A DNA stretch of 64,000 nucleotides, taken from contig NZ_PEKX01000009.1 in NCBI RefSeq assembly GCF_002796985.1, forward strand, positions 62,001 to 126,000, written 5' to 3'. The DNA is from Pseudomonas sp. GTDB lineage: Bacteria; Pseudomonadota; Gammaproteobacteria; Pseudomonadales; Pseudomonadaceae. The notes beneath the pieces were generated by a model, which made no database searches, was not told the origin of the DNA, and saw nothing but the letters and a program-made list of their open reading frames with translations. Of this stretch, positions 19,675 to 28,615 are shown one piece after another. The translations under genes and the position numbers were made by a program. Numbering within the stretch: the first letter of the stretch is position 1; every line of letters starts with the position of its first letter.

Positions 19675-21060
19675 ATGCTGCTCGATTACCTGATCATGCT
19701 GGTCTACGCCCTGGGCATGCTTGCCCTGGGCTGGTACGGAATGCGCAAGGCGCGCAACCAGAACGACTTCCTCGTGGCGGGGCGCCGCCTCGGCCCAGGG
19801 CTCTACCTGGGCACCATGGCCGCCGTGGTACTGGGCGGTGCCTCGACCATCGGCACGGTGAAGCTCGGCTATCTCTACGGGCTGTCCGGCCTGTGGCTGG
19901 TGTTCATGCTGGGCCTGGGGATCATCGTCCTCAGCCTGGTGTTCTCGCGGCAGATCGCGAGGTTGAAGGTCTACACCGTCACGCAGATTCTCGAGCAGCG
20001 CTACCAGGCGTCATCGCGGCTGATCGGCGGCATCGTGATGGTCGCCTACGACCTGATGGTGGCGGTCACCGCGACCATCGCCATCGGCTCGGTGACCGAG
20101 GTGGTCTTCGAGATCCCGCGCATCGCGGCGATCCTCTGCGGCGGCGGTATCGTCATCGTCTACTCGGTGATCGGCGGCATGTGGTCGCTGACCCTCACCG
20201 ACATCATCCAGTTCGTGATCAAGACCCTGGGCATCTTCGCCGTGCTGCTGCCCATGTCGATCCACGAGGCGGGCGGCCTGTCGCGCATGCAGGAAGTGCT
20301 GCCGGCGGGCTTCTTCGACCTCGGCCACATCGGCCTGGACACCATCCTCACCTACTTCCTGCTGTACTTCTTCGGCGCGCTGATCGGCCAGGACATCTGG
20401 CAGCGGGTGTTCACCGCCCGCAGCGAGAAAGTAGTGCGCTATGCCGGGCTCGGCGCGGGCGTCTATTGCATGCTCTACGGCCTGGCCTGCGCGCTGATCG
20501 GCGCTGCCGCCCATGTGCTGATCCCCAACCTCGCGGTGCCGGAGAACGCCTATGCGGAAGTCACCCGCCAGGTACTCCAGCCGGGGTTGCGCGGCCTGGT
20601 GGTCGCGGCGGCGCTGTCGGCCATCATGTCCACGGCGTCGGGTTGCCTGCTGGCTGCCGCCACGGTGTTCCAGGAAGACATCTATGCACGATTCCTGCGC
20701 CCCGGCGCGCCCAACGGCCTGCGCGAGAGTCGCCTGTTCACGCTGATGATGGGCGTGGTGATGCTGGGCCTGGCCTGCCTGGTGAACGACGTCATTGGCG
20801 CCCTGAGCATCGCCTACAACCTGCTGGTCGGCGGCCTGCTGGTGCCGATCCTCGGCGCGCTGCTGTGGCGCCGCGCCTCCGCTCGCGGGGCCATGGCCAG
20901 CATCGTGGTCGGCTGCCTGGTGGTGGTCGCCTTCATGGCCATCGACGGCGTGCTCGCCAATACCCCCATCGCCTACGGTCTGCTCGCCAGCCTGGTCACC
21001 TTCGTGGTGGTCAGCCTCGCCGGTGCGCCGGCTGCCAGCCTGCAGGCGCAGGCTGACTGA
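19675..21060 (+). CDS. gpuP: Sodium:solute symporter, probable 3-guanidinopropionate transporter GpuP
   Basis: This 461-residue inner-membrane protein of the sodium:solute symporter family has repeated hydrophobic helices from the N-terminus (DYLIMLVYALGMLALGW) to the C-terminus. ATG 19675 has AGGAG upstream; the 33-codon upstream extension lacks any membrane signal and is rejected. It is followed after 25 bases by an amidinohydrolase and then by a LysR gene. This is exactly the P-A-R order of the P. aeruginosa gpu locus, where GpuP imports 3-guanidinopropionate. The substrate is assigned by synteny; a related guanidino acid such as 4-guanidinobutyrate remains possible. Confidence 0.78.
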   Translation: MLLDYLIMLVYALGMLALGWYGMRKARNQNDFLVAGRRLGPGLYLGTMAAVVLGGASTIGTVKLGYLYGLSGLWLVFMLGLGIIVLSLVFSRQIARLKVYTVTQILEQRYQASSRLIGGIVMVAYDLMVAVTATIAIGSVTEVVFEIPRIAAILCGGGIVIVYSVIGGMWSLTLTDIIQFVIKTLGIFAVLLPMSIHEAGGLSRMQEVLPAGFFDLGHIGLDTILTYFLLYFFGALIGQDIWQRVFTARSEKVVRYAGLGAGVYCMLYGLACALIGAAAHVLIPNLAVPENAYAEVTRQVLQPGLRGLVVAAALSAIMSTASGCLLAAATVFQEDIYARFLRPGAPNGLRESRLFTLMMGVVMLGLACLVNDVIGALSIAYNLLVGGLLVPILGALLWRRASARGAMASIVVGCLVVVAFMAIDGVLANTPIAYGLLASLVTFVVVSLAGAPAASLQAQAD

Positions 21061-21085
21061 ACCCCCATCCGACAGGAGACGCCCC

Positions 21086-22042
21086 ATGCCCCATGATTTC
21101 CCGCAACCCCTGGACGCCGCCCAGATTCCACGCTTTGCCGGTATCCCCAGCTTCATGCGCCTGCCGATCTTCGAGGACCCGGCGCAGGTGGATATCGCCC
21201 TGCTCGGCGTGCCCTGGGACGGCGGCACTACCAATCGCGCCGGCGCCCGTCACGGCCCGCGCGAGGTGCGTAACCAGTCGAGCCTGATGCGCAAGGTGCA
21301 CCACGTCAGCCATATCGCGCCCTACGACCTGCTGCGGATCGGCGACATCGGCGACGCCCCGGTGAACCCCATCGACCTGCTGGATTCGCTCAAGCAGATC
21401 GAGGGCTTCTACCGCCGCATCCACGCCGCCGGCACGGTGCCTCTGTCGGTGGGTGGCGACCACCTGGTGACCCTGCCGATCTTCCGCGCGCTGGCTGCCG
21501 AACGGCCCATCGGCATGGTGCATTTCGATGCCCATTCCGACACCAATGACCGCTACTTCGGCGACAACCCCTACACCCACGGCACGCCGTTCCGCCGCGC
21601 CATCGAGGAAGGGCTGCTGGACCCGAAGCGCACAGTACAGATCGGCATCCGCGGGTCGATCTATGACGCCGACGACGAAGCCTTCGCCCTTGAGCAAGGT
21701 ATCCGGGTGATCCACATGGAAGAGTTCGCCGACCTGGGCGTCGAGGCCACGCTGGCCGAAGTCCGCCGGGTGGTGGGGCAGGGGCCGACCTACGTGACCT
21801 TCGACGTCGATGTGCTGGACCCGGCGTTCGCGCCCGGCACCGGCACACCGGAGATCGGCGGGATGACGACCCTGCAGGCGCAGCACCTGATCCGCGGCTT
21901 GCAGGGGCTGAACCTGATCGGCGCCGACGTGGTGGAAGTTTCGCCGCCGTTCGACCAGGGCGGGGCCACCGCGCTGGTGGGCGCCACCATGATGTTCGAG
22001 CTGCTCTGCGTGCTGGCCGACTCGATCGCTTCGCGCCGTTGA
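21086..22042 (+). CDS. gpuA: Ureohydrolase, probable guanidinopropionase GpuA
   Basis: This 318-residue manganese ureohydrolase would hydrolyse 3-guanidinopropionate to beta-alanine and urea. The binuclear metal ligands are all visible: H126 in GGDH, D148/H150/D152 in FDAHSDT, and D240/D242 in FDVDVLDP. The nearest alternatives in the arginase/agmatinase family are guanidinobutyrase (GbuA) and agmatinase. The position between a sodium symporter and a LysR gene, and the 318-residue length, favour GpuA. A ribosome site AGGAGA precedes ATG 21086. All ligands are intact, so the enzyme should be active. Confidence 0.8.
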   Translation: MPHDFPQPLDAAQIPRFAGIPSFMRLPIFEDPAQVDIALLGVPWDGGTTNRAGARHGPREVRNQSSLMRKVHHVSHIAPYDLLRIGDIGDAPVNPIDLLDSLKQIEGFYRRIHAAGTVPLSVGGDHLVTLPIFRALAAERPIGMVHFDAHSDTNDRYFGDNPYTHGTPFRRAIEEGLLDPKRTVQIGIRGSIYDADDEAFALEQGIRVIHMEEFADLGVEATLAEVRRVVGQGPTYVTFDVDVLDPAFAPGTGTPEIGGMTTLQAQHLIRGLQGLNLIGADVVEVSPPFDQGGATALVGATMMFELLCVLADSIASRR

Positions 22043-22117
22043 CCGGGCGGGGGGTTCACGGGGCGGCGCCGTCGGCGCTATAACGAAAGGCCTGCGCCCG
22101 TCGCCGCGAGAACTCCC

Positions 22118-23041
22118 ATGCTGGGCAATCTTTCCGATATCGACCTGCGCCTGCTGCGCACTTTCTGCACCATCGTCGAGGCGGGCGGCTTCACCGCTGC
22201 CCAGGTGCGCCTGAACACCAGCCTGTCACGGCTGAGCGTGCTGGTGCGCGACCTTGAGCTGCGCCTCGGCTATTCGCTGTGCCGGCGCGGCAGCAGCGGC
22301 TTCCAGCTCACCGAGGAGGGGCAGCAGCTGTATGAGGCGGCGCTCGGCCTGTTCGTCGACATCGAGCGCTTCCGCGAGCAGGTGACCGGCCTCGGTGGCC
22401 GCGACCGCGAGGTGCTGCACCTGGGCTGCGTCGATGGGGTGATCGGCCAGCAATGCTGGCCACTGCCGCTGGCGATCCGCCTGTTCCGCGAGGGCCATCC
22501 GCAGGTGCGCCTGAACCTCCACACCCAGCGCCCGGACGAGCTGGAAAACGCCGTGCTGGAGGAGCGTTTGCAGCTGGCCATTGGCGCCTTCCACCATCGG
22601 CTCTCGGGCCTGTGCTACCAGTTGCTGTTTCGCGAGGAGCAGAATCTCTATTGCGCCCGCGAGCATCCGTTCTTCGCCCGCGCGGCGGATGAACCCTCGC
22701 TGGAACAGATCTGCGCCGCCGAGTACGTCGGGCGCGGCTACATGACCGAGAGCCGTCGGCCCCATGGCCTGGTTTTCAGCCGCGCGACCAATGCCTACAG
22801 CATGGAGGCCATCGCCAATCTGGTGTTCAGCGGCACCTTCATCGGCTACCTGCCGACCCATTACGCGAGCGAGTGGGTCGCCGAAGGGCGCTTGCGTGCG
22901 ATCCGCCCGGCGCAGCTGGCGTACGTCTCCGAATTCCATTGCGTGACCCGGCAGGGCGCCGAGCCGGGCGCGGCGCTGGGGGCCTTTCTCGCTGCCCTGA
23001 TGCGCGCCCAGGCCGAGTTGGGCACAGGAGCGCCGGCGTGA
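22118..23041 (+). CDS. gpuR: LysR-family activator, probable GpuR
   Basis: This 307-residue LysR protein has the N-terminal helix-turn-helix DIDLRLLRTFCTIVEAGGFT and AQVRLNTSLSRLSVLVRDLE, followed by a PBP2-type sensor domain. It lies 75 bases downstream of the ureohydrolase on the same strand. That completes the gpuPAR order, in which GpuR activates gpuPA in response to the guanidino acid. The helix-turn-helix is slightly unusual, with LNTSLSRLSV in place of the common LSQPALS, but matches the gpu/gbu regulator subgroup in general character. Confidence 0.78.
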   Translation: MLGNLSDIDLRLLRTFCTIVEAGGFTAAQVRLNTSLSRLSVLVRDLELRLGYSLCRRGSSGFQLTEEGQQLYEAALGLFVDIERFREQVTGLGGRDREVLHLGCVDGVIGQQCWPLPLAIRLFREGHPQVRLNLHTQRPDELENAVLEERLQLAIGAFHHRLSGLCYQLLFREEQNLYCAREHPFFARAADEPSLEQICAAEYVGRGYMTESRRPHGLVFSRATNAYSMEAIANLVFSGTFIGYLPTHYASEWVAEGRLRAIRPAQLAYVSEFHCVTRQGAEPGAALGAFLAALMRAQAELGTGAPA

Positions 23042-23201
23042 TTGCCAGCCCGCGAGCCCTGTACGAGGGAGGTTGCGTCCCGACCTGCAATGGGCCGTCA
23101 ATCCGCAGCCGCTGGCGGCCTTTCCACCGCGCCAGTGCAGGTTGCCGGGCGACCATGAGGCGGCGAAATACGATGGAGCAACTTCACCTGGAGGATGGGA
23201 G

Positions 23202-23603
23202 ATGAGTGCTGTGCATGCCGGTGGCTGCCATTGCGGCCAACTGCGTTACGAGTGCGACGCGCAACTGAGCGACGTCGCCCATTGCCACTGCTCGATCTGC
23301 CGGCGCACCACCGGCGGCATCGTCACTACCTGGGCCACGGTGCCGCTGGATAGCTTCCGTTGGACCCTTGGGACGCCGGCTGAATACCGGTCCTCGGCGT
23401 CCTGCATTCGCTATTTCTGCGCCCATTGTGGCGCGCAGCTGGCGCTGTTCACCGATCAGGCGCCGGACACCCTGGATATCACCACGGCGACCCTGGACGA
23501 GGTCGCCAGCGTGGTGCCGGATCGGCACATCTGGGTGAAGAGCCGCCTGCCGTGGATTCACCTGGACGAGCAGTTGGAGGAGGAGTGGGAAGAGAAGCTC
23601 TAG
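23202..23603 (+). CDS. GFA-family zinc protein (glutathione-dependent formaldehyde-activating-like)
   Basis: This 133-residue protein has the GFA/CENP-V fold signature: GGCHCGQLRY, then CHCSICRRTTGG, then FCAHCGAQL, giving the cysteine clusters that bind two zinc ions. The founding member helps S-hydroxymethylglutathione formation, but most relatives have no proven substrate. ATG 23202 follows GGAG. It stands alone downstream of gpuR, separated by 160 bases, and is followed by a REP pair. Confidence 0.85.
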   Translation: MSAVHAGGCHCGQLRYECDAQLSDVAHCHCSICRRTTGGIVTTWATVPLDSFRWTLGTPAEYRSSASCIRYFCAHCGAQLALFTDQAPDTLDITTATLDEVASVVPDRHIWVKSRLPWIHLDEQLEEEWEEKL

Positions 23604-23622
23604 CGTTCGCTGTCGCTCCTTG

Positions 23623-23694
23623 GTTCGCGAGCAAGCTCGCTCCTACGAAGAGCGGCACCGTAACGCTCCTGTAGGAGCGAGCTTGCTCGCGAAC
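23623..23694. repeat. REP doublet (outward orientation)
   Basis: GTTCGCGAGCAAGCTCGCTCC at the left and GTAGGAGCGAGCTTGCTCGC at the right are inverted copies. Their order is opposite to the REPIN at 3174-3252 (tails face inward). The element lies between the convergent GFA and DUF4105 genes. Confidence 0.88.
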
Positions 23695-23711
23695 GGGCTA
23701 TCCGGAGGCTG

Positions 23712-25670
23712 TCAGGGCAGCTCCAGTCCGCCCGAAGCCTTGTGCAGCTCGCGCAGGTGCGCGCCGATCTGTTTGGTGTTGGCTTCCAGCGCGGCCAGTT
23801 CGTCGCGGCGCTCGGGAGTGAGCAGGGCGCGCACTTCGCGGTCGAGGTTGTCGCTGAGCTGGCGCAGGCGTTGCTGGCGCTGCTGGGTCTGCTTCTTCAG
23901 CGTGGCCGTCTCCGCTGCCTGGGGTAGGCCGTAGCCGCCGTCGAGCAGCTCGGCGGGGCGGCTGAGGAAACCGCTGTCGTCGAGGATCTGCTGCAGCGTC
24001 TTGCCCGCCGCGGCCAGGTCGGGCTTGCTCTGCAGGGCCTCCGGGTTGCTCAGGTACAGGCGCTTGAGTTCGTCCTGGGCCAGCAGCAGCTGGCGGCGCA
24101 GCGAGGCCTGTTCGAGCAGCAGCAGGGCGGCGCTGGAGCGCAGGTCGGCCTTGTCGAACCACGGGCGGCGCTTGACGGCGGGCAGGGCGAGCCAGTCTTC
24201 GACCTTGTCCTGCGGGACCTTCATGCGCTGCTTCAGCACGTCGAACATGGCCTGGTAGCGGTCGCGGAAGGAGTCGAAGCGATAGCCCAGGCGCAGGGCT
24301 TCCTTGGGGTTGTCCAGCACGCTGGGGTCGGCGATGCCCTTGTTCTCCAGCAGGCCGAGCACACCGTAGGGCGTGATGCTGTCCATGCTCTGCAGGCTCT
24401 GGCGCTGGATGCCACTGCGCAGCAGCTTGAGCGTCTCCACCGCGCAGTTGTTGGACAGGAAGTAGTAGTTGCCGTCGTAGCTCCAGTGGCTCTGCGCCGA
24501 GCGCTCCACCAGGCTGGCGACTTCGTCGCGGCTGAGCCTGAGCGGAATCGAGGCTAGGCTGCGCAGCTCGACCTTGGTGTACTCCTCGATCACCTGGGAC
24601 AGCGGCAGCACGAACAGGCGCGAGGGGTAGGCGCCGGTCAGGCCGTCCCAGCTGGAGAGCTGCAGGTCGCCGACGAAGGCGCGGTAGGAGAGCACCAGGT
24701 GCTGGTCGAGGTCCAGGCGGCAGGCCGGGCCGCGCGGGCGCCCCGGCGCGCAGACCACCAGGCGCAGCATGGTGTGGCCCCAGCGGCTGGCGATCTCGGT
24801 GTTGGCCTCGGCGATCAGGTAGTCGACCTCGTAGACGCGTTCCGGGTCGAGATAGCCCAGCGGCTGGCGGCCGAAGTCGCGGCCGGCGTTGAGGTAGGCG
24901 TACTGGGTCGAGCATTCGTCGTGCGGGCGCTCGCCGAAGCGTTCCGCGTAGTAGCGATAGAGCGCCGGGCGACGGCAGGCGAAGCTGCGGTCGAGGAGGA
25001 AGTACTCCATGTTCACCGCGACGTACTCGCGCGGGTTGCTCAGCTCGTAGCGGTCGGGGCTGCGCAAGAGGAAGCGGTTGTGCTGTTCGCGTTCGCCATG
25101 CTTGCCGGCGTACTGCGGCCAGCCGGCGAGATCGAGCAGGTGCGGGTCGTCCGAGAGGCTGAAGCGGCGGCCGGTCTGGCCACGGCAATCGTCTGGCGCG
25201 CCGACACGACCGAGGCTCTTGTCGCGCATCGTGCAGCGGCGGATCACTCGGGCTTCATCAGGTTCCCAGAGGCGCGCGCGGTCGTAGAGGTGGGTCAGCT
25301 CGTGGAGCAGGGTGGCCAGCAGTTCGCGGCGCAGGGTGCCGTGGCTGCGGCCGGTCTGCTCGGTGGCGGCGCTGCCGTCGGTGAGCGGGCCGAGATAACG
25401 GGTGTTCAGGGCGATGGCGCCGGGGCGCAGGGTGCGGCCCATGCCATTGGTCGGCAGGTCGTCGCGCCACTGCACCTGGACGCTGCGGTCCAGGCGCTGC
25501 ACGAAGTTGTCCGGCAGGGTGTGCAGGGCTTCGTCCAGCAGTTGCTGGCTGGCCTGGCGCTGTGCCGCGTTCAGGCCGTCGGCGTCCAGCTCCAGGCGGA
25601 GCGCGGCGTGGCTGCTGGCGGCGACTGTCAGCGCCAGGGCCGCCAGCCAGCGGCCTGCCCGGAGTTTCAC
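23712..25670 (-). CDS. DUF4105 (Lnb-like periplasmic domain) protein with HELTH motif
   Basis: This 652-residue exported protein has a signal peptide (about residues 1-22, ending SSHA). An N-terminal region contains LLHELTHLYDR (123-132), an HExxH-type zinc motif. A central DUF4105/Lnb-type domain around residue 290 contains SRWGHTMLRL. The long C-terminal part is rich in Q, R, L and E and is probably coiled-coil. The GTG start at 25670 overlaps the stop of the preceding DUF2388 gene as GTGA, implying coupling. Function is unknown; the HELTH motif suggests, but does not prove, peptidase activity. Its grouping with three DUF2388 secreted proteins may mark a cell-envelope system. Confidence 0.82.
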   Translation of the reverse strand: MKLRAGRWLAALALTVAASSHAALRLELDADGLNAAQRQASQQLLDEALHTLPDNFVQRLDRSVQVQWRDDLPTNGMGRTLRPGAIALNTRYLGPLTDGSAATEQTGRSHGTLRRELLATLLHELTHLYDRARLWEPDEARVIRRCTMRDKSLGRVGAPDDCRGQTGRRFSLSDDPHLLDLAGWPQYAGKHGEREQHNRFLLRSPDRYELSNPREYVAVNMEYFLLDRSFACRRPALYRYYAERFGERPHDECSTQYAYLNAGRDFGRQPLGYLDPERVYEVDYLIAEANTEIASRWGHTMLRLVVCAPGRPRGPACRLDLDQHLVLSYRAFVGDLQLSSWDGLTGAYPSRLFVLPLSQVIEEYTKVELRSLASIPLRLSRDEVASLVERSAQSHWSYDGNYYFLSNNCAVETLKLLRSGIQRQSLQSMDSITPYGVLGLLENKGIADPSVLDNPKEALRLGYRFDSFRDRYQAMFDVLKQRMKVPQDKVEDWLALPAVKRRPWFDKADLRSSAALLLLEQASLRRQLLLAQDELKRLYLSNPEALQSKPDLAAAGKTLQQILDDSGFLSRPAELLDGGYGLPQAAETATLKKQTQQRQQRLRQLSDNLDREVRALLTPERRDELAALEANTKQIGAHLRELHKASGGLELP

Positions 25671-26002
25671 AGAGCGAGGATGGCTTCAGCCAGGTCCTGG
25701 TCGGAGGCTTCGCGCGCCTGCGGCACCTGCTCGCGCAGCACGCTGAACGCGGCTTCCAGCTGCGCACCACGGATCGCGCCGTCGCTGCCGACGTAGCTGG
25801 CGGCATCGTCACGGGCTTCGCGGACGATCTTCATGTCACGCACGGAGGTGGTGGTGTCCGAGGTGAAGTCGATGCTGCGGGCGAAGGCGTTGGTGGTGAT
25901 GTTGAACACTCGGATGACCGACTGGGCCTGGGCGGTGGACGCGCAGGCGGCGAGCAGCAGACCGAGGATCAGGGGGCGCTTGGAAAGCGAGCTGAGGCGC
26001 AT
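25667..26002 (-). CDS. DUF2388 family exported protein (copy 1)
   Basis: This 111-residue protein has a signal peptide (LILGLLLAACASTAQA) and the family core DDAASYVGSDGAIRGAQLEA, ending DLAEAILAL. GGAG precedes ATG 26002. It overlaps the DUF4105 gene by 4 bases. Two further copies follow upstream at 26040 and 26441. The family is common in Pseudomonas, is often called holin-like without proof, and has no known function. Confidence 0.82.
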   Translation of the reverse strand: MRLSSLSKRPLILGLLLAACASTAQAQSVIRVFNITTNAFARSIDFTSDTTTSVRDMKIVREARDDAASYVGSDGAIRGAQLEAAFSVLREQVPQAREASDQDLAEAILAL

Positions 26003-26039
26003 GGATGTCTCCGAAAGGGCAGCGGGAGCTGCTCACGAC

Positions 26040-26333
26040 TTATTTGGCAAGAATGGCTTCGGCCAGTTCCCGATCATTTGCCGCCAGCTCCGGGTGGCGC
26101 TGGCGCAACCAGTGCAGCGCCGCCTCCAGGCGGGCACCGCGCAGGGCGCCATCGGTGGCAACGAACTGCGCCGCGTCGTCGTGGGCGCCACGCAGCAGCT
26201 TGTTGTCGAAGGGCGCGCTGGTGACCTGGCTGGTGGCGTAGCTGGTCCCTACCGGAAACTGGGTGGTCTGGTCGAATGCCTGGGCGGGCAGGGAACAGCT
26301 CAGCAGTGGCAGCAGGAACAGCAGGGTACGCAT
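26040..26333 (-). CDS. DUF2388 family exported protein (copy 2)
   Basis: This 97-residue protein begins with the signal peptide MRTLLFLLPLLSCSLPAQA and carries the core DDAAQFVATDGALRGARLEA and the end ELAEAILAK. The ATG at 26333 places the signal peptide at the very N-terminus, so the 11-codon-longer frame is rejected. It is the most diverged of the three copies (GAHDDAA instead of EARDDAA). Confidence 0.8.
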   Translation of the reverse strand: MRTLLFLLPLLSCSLPAQAFDQTTQFPVGTSYATSQVTSAPFDNKLLRGAHDDAAQFVATDGALRGARLEAALHWLRQRHPELAANDRELAEAILAK

Positions 26334-26440
26334 GGGCTCGGACGATTGGAAAAGTACGGCCGACAAGGCTAACGGAATGCGCGGACGAGAGCCAGCGCAG
26401 AGCGCCGGGCGGAGTGCCCGGCGCGGAGGGGATCAGGCGA

Positions 26441-26761
26441 TCAGATGGTCAGGATGGCCTGGGCCAGTTGCTGGTCATTGGCGGCCAGGGTCGGCAGCTT
26501 GCCGCGGATATGCGCGAAGGCGGCCTCCAGATGCGCGCCGCGGATCTGGCCTTGGCTGGCGACGAAGCTGGCGGCGTCGTCACGGGCTTCGAGGACGATC
26601 TTGTCGTCCTTGAAGGAGTTGCTGAGGTCCGAGGTGCCGTCGGAGGTGGCGCCGGTGGCGCGTACCGACAGGTCGGTGGTGTAGACGAAACTGGTGGCGA
26701 AGGCGCCAGTGGTGCAGCCGATCAGGGCGGCGGCGGCGATCAGGCGAAGGCTGTTCTTCAT
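26441..26761 (-). CDS. DUF2388 family exported protein (copy 3)
   Basis: This 106-residue protein has a signal peptide (MKNSLRLIAAAALIGCTTGAFA) and the core DDAASFVASQGQIRGAHLEA, ending QLAQAILTI. GGAG lies upstream of ATG 26761. It is the first gene of the leftward run copy 3, copy 2, copy 1, DUF4105. Gaps of about 107 and 37 bases separate the copies. Confidence 0.8.
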   Translation of the reverse strand: MKNSLRLIAAAALIGCTTGAFATSFVYTTDLSVRATGATSDGTSDLSNSFKDDKIVLEARDDAASFVASQGQIRGAHLEAAFAHIRGKLPTLAANDQQLAQAILTI

Positions 26762-26853
26762 GGAGTGGCTCCGGATAAGACCAAACAAAGGTGGCCGGGG
26801 CGGCCACTCTAACTGTGGTCAGACTAGCCAAGACTGATCGGCGTCACCAGCAT

Positions 26854-27051
26854 TCAACGCCAGAAGGGTTTCGAGATTTCGCGCACGCGTTCGCTGGGGC
26901 TGATGCCCAGGTCGGCCAGTTGCCGGCTGGTCAGCTCGGCGAGCTGGCGGCGGGTGCGGGCGTTCTGGTGCCATTGGCGCAGCAGCGTCCAGAGACGTTG
27001 TCCCGTTCTGGAAAGGGAGTATTGGGGCAGTTGGGCGAGGGTGCGTTCCAT
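26854..27051 (-). CDS. DUF1127 small protein (copy A)
   Basis: This 65-residue basic protein has the DUF1127 (YjiS-like) pattern RTRRQLAELTSRQLADLGIS and ends REISKPFWR. ATG 27051 follows GGAGG. In several proteobacteria short DUF1127 proteins act as RNA- or phosphate-related regulators, but this is not shown for Pseudomonas copies. A second copy with the same MERTL start and KPFWR end lies at 38591-38797, at the other end of the polysaccharide locus. Confidence 0.85.
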   Translation of the reverse strand: MERTLAQLPQYSLSRTGQRLWTLLRQWHQNARTRRQLAELTSRQLADLGISPSERVREISKPFWR

Positions 27052-27384
27052 GGCAGCGTCCTCCGGCTCTCGTGGGGAGCGAGTGGTATGGGAGGACATG
27101 ATCAGCCTGGAGGTGCATGACTCTCCAGTCACAGGAGGGAGGGATTGTTCCGGGTCAGTTCCACGATTTTCGCATCTGTACAGCCCTGATTCGGCGTCAG
27201 CTGTACTCGACGCGTCCGGGCACTTGCCAGCGCGTCGATGAACTGTTGCTATACGTGTCCATTCGGGTGGCGACACTCGGGAAAAGAACAAGAACGCATG
27301 GACGACGACCTGCTCAGACGAGCTTGCAGGCGTATTGCCGTTAGGTAGTGATGGCGTTCGTCAGCGGCACTGGGCTGGGGGCTC
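27052..27384. other. 333-base spacer between DUF1127 copy A and the acyltransferase
   Basis: The spacer holds the upstream region of the leftward DUF1127 gene, with CTGTAC repeats at 27176-27206, and the leader of the rightward acyltransferase. No gene was supported. Base composition begins to fall here relative to the left flank. Confidence 0.6.
27176..27206 (-). promoter_or_regulatory. CTGTAC direct repeats, 25-base period (site A)
   Basis: CTGTACAG at 27176-27183 and CTGTAC at 27201-27206 are direct repeats one 25-base period apart, 125-155 bases upstream of the DUF1127 start. The same spacing and placement is seen upstream of DUF1127 copy B. Direct repeats of this type are used by MocR/GntR-type regulators, so a shared regulator is suspected. 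Confidence 0.5.
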
Positions 27385-28599
27385 ATGGAACAGAAGAAGA
27401 ACATCGAGATCGAGTATCTGCGCGCTATTGCCGTTTGCATGACGCTGCTTGCTCATATGCCTGTCCTGCTGCCTTTCCATCATGGTTCGCTGGACTTCGT
27501 ATTGTTCATCTTCAACGCCTGGACGGGAGTGGACCTTTTCTTCTGCATTTCTGGGTACGTCGTTAGCCGCGCTTACCTCGACTATTTCGACAAGCACCGG
27601 CAATCCGGTCATTTCGGGATCGCCGCGCAGAGCTTCTGGTTGCGCCGCTTGTATCGGTTGTTGCCAACCTCCTGGCTTTGGATTCTCATTCCGCTAGTGC
27701 TGTCGATCCTATTCAATTCGACAGGGATTTTCGGGAGTTGGTACGACAACCTGCGAGCCTTCACGGCTGTCGCCACCTTCAGTGGTAACCTGGCCAATCA
27801 GGAACAGTTCGGCAAGGCACTGGGGCCCAACGGTGTGTACTGGAGCCTTGCCCTTGAAGAACAGTTCTACTTCATCTTCCCGCTGTTCCTGCTGCTGGTC
27901 ACGAGCGGCCGCTGGCGTGTGGGGCTGCTCCTTGCGTTGATCGCTTTGCAGTTCGGCTTTGATCGCAATCCGTTCAGTACGCCGTTGAGCGGGCTCCTCG
28001 CGACTTTCCGCTTGGATGCGATGATGTGGGGGGTGCTACTGTGCATCTTCAGTCGTACCCCATTGTATCGTCAGTACCAGCCGACGTTCCTGGAGGGGAA
28101 CCTGCTGGCCAAGCTGGCCTTTACTGGGCTGTTGATTTATCTGCTGGGGGCGATCGCCGGGCAATTGCTCAAGATGCCCATTGCAACCGGGCTGGTTGCC
28201 ATTGTCTCGTTGTTGCTGGTTTGGCTGAGCAGTTATCAGCAGGGCTATATCTATTGCCCTCGAAGCCTATCCAGAGTCCTCGTTTGGATAGGCTCTCGCT
28301 CCTACGCCATCTACGTCATTCATGTCTGCGCCTATCACTTCTCCATCGAGCTCTGGACCCGCTATGCCAGGTTGCAGGGCGAGGTGGTGGGCAAGGAATA
28401 CACCCTGCCTCTGCTGCTGACTGCGTTGGTATTCATTGTCGTGGCAGCTGAGGTGAACTTCCGGCTTATTGAGGACCCGCTGCGGCGCAAGGGGGCGGAC
28501 ATCAGCCGACGTCGGCTCCGGAGGTTTACTGGGGGGCACCCTGAGGATGCCGCGGAGCGACCTGCGCCTGCTTCGACCGCAGGTAACCTCACCACATGA
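27385..28599 (+). CDS. OafA-like membrane acyltransferase (acyltransferase family 3)
   Basis: This 404-residue polytopic inner-membrane enzyme is of the OafA/NolX acyltransferase-3 type. The N-terminal IEYLRAIAVCMTLLAHM holds the conserved arginine and histidine (H24) of the family. About ten hydrophobic segments follow. It would transfer an O-acyl (often O-acetyl) group to a polysaccharide or lipid-linked sugar. It is convergent with the glycosyltransferase gene, 16 bases away, and opposite to the rest of the locus, so it is probably expressed from its own promoter. Lower GC than the flanks suggests acquisition with the locus. Confidence 0.85.
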   Translation: MEQKKNIEIEYLRAIAVCMTLLAHMPVLLPFHHGSLDFVLFIFNAWTGVDLFFCISGYVVSRAYLDYFDKHRQSGHFGIAAQSFWLRRLYRLLPTSWLWILIPLVLSILFNSTGIFGSWYDNLRAFTAVATFSGNLANQEQFGKALGPNGVYWSLALEEQFYFIFPLFLLLVTSGRWRVGLLLALIALQFGFDRNPFSTPLSGLLATFRLDAMMWGVLLCIFSRTPLYRQYQPTFLEGNLLAKLAFTGLLIYLLGAIAGQLLKMPIATGLVAIVSLLLVWLSSYQQGYIYCPRSLSRVLVWIGSRSYAIYVIHVCAYHFSIELWTRYARLQGEVVGKEYTLPLLLTALVFIVVAAEVNFRLIEDPLRRKGADISRRRLRRFTGGHPEDAAERPAPASTAGNLTT

Positions 28600-28615
28600 G
28601 TCCGTCGCTGTTGCT

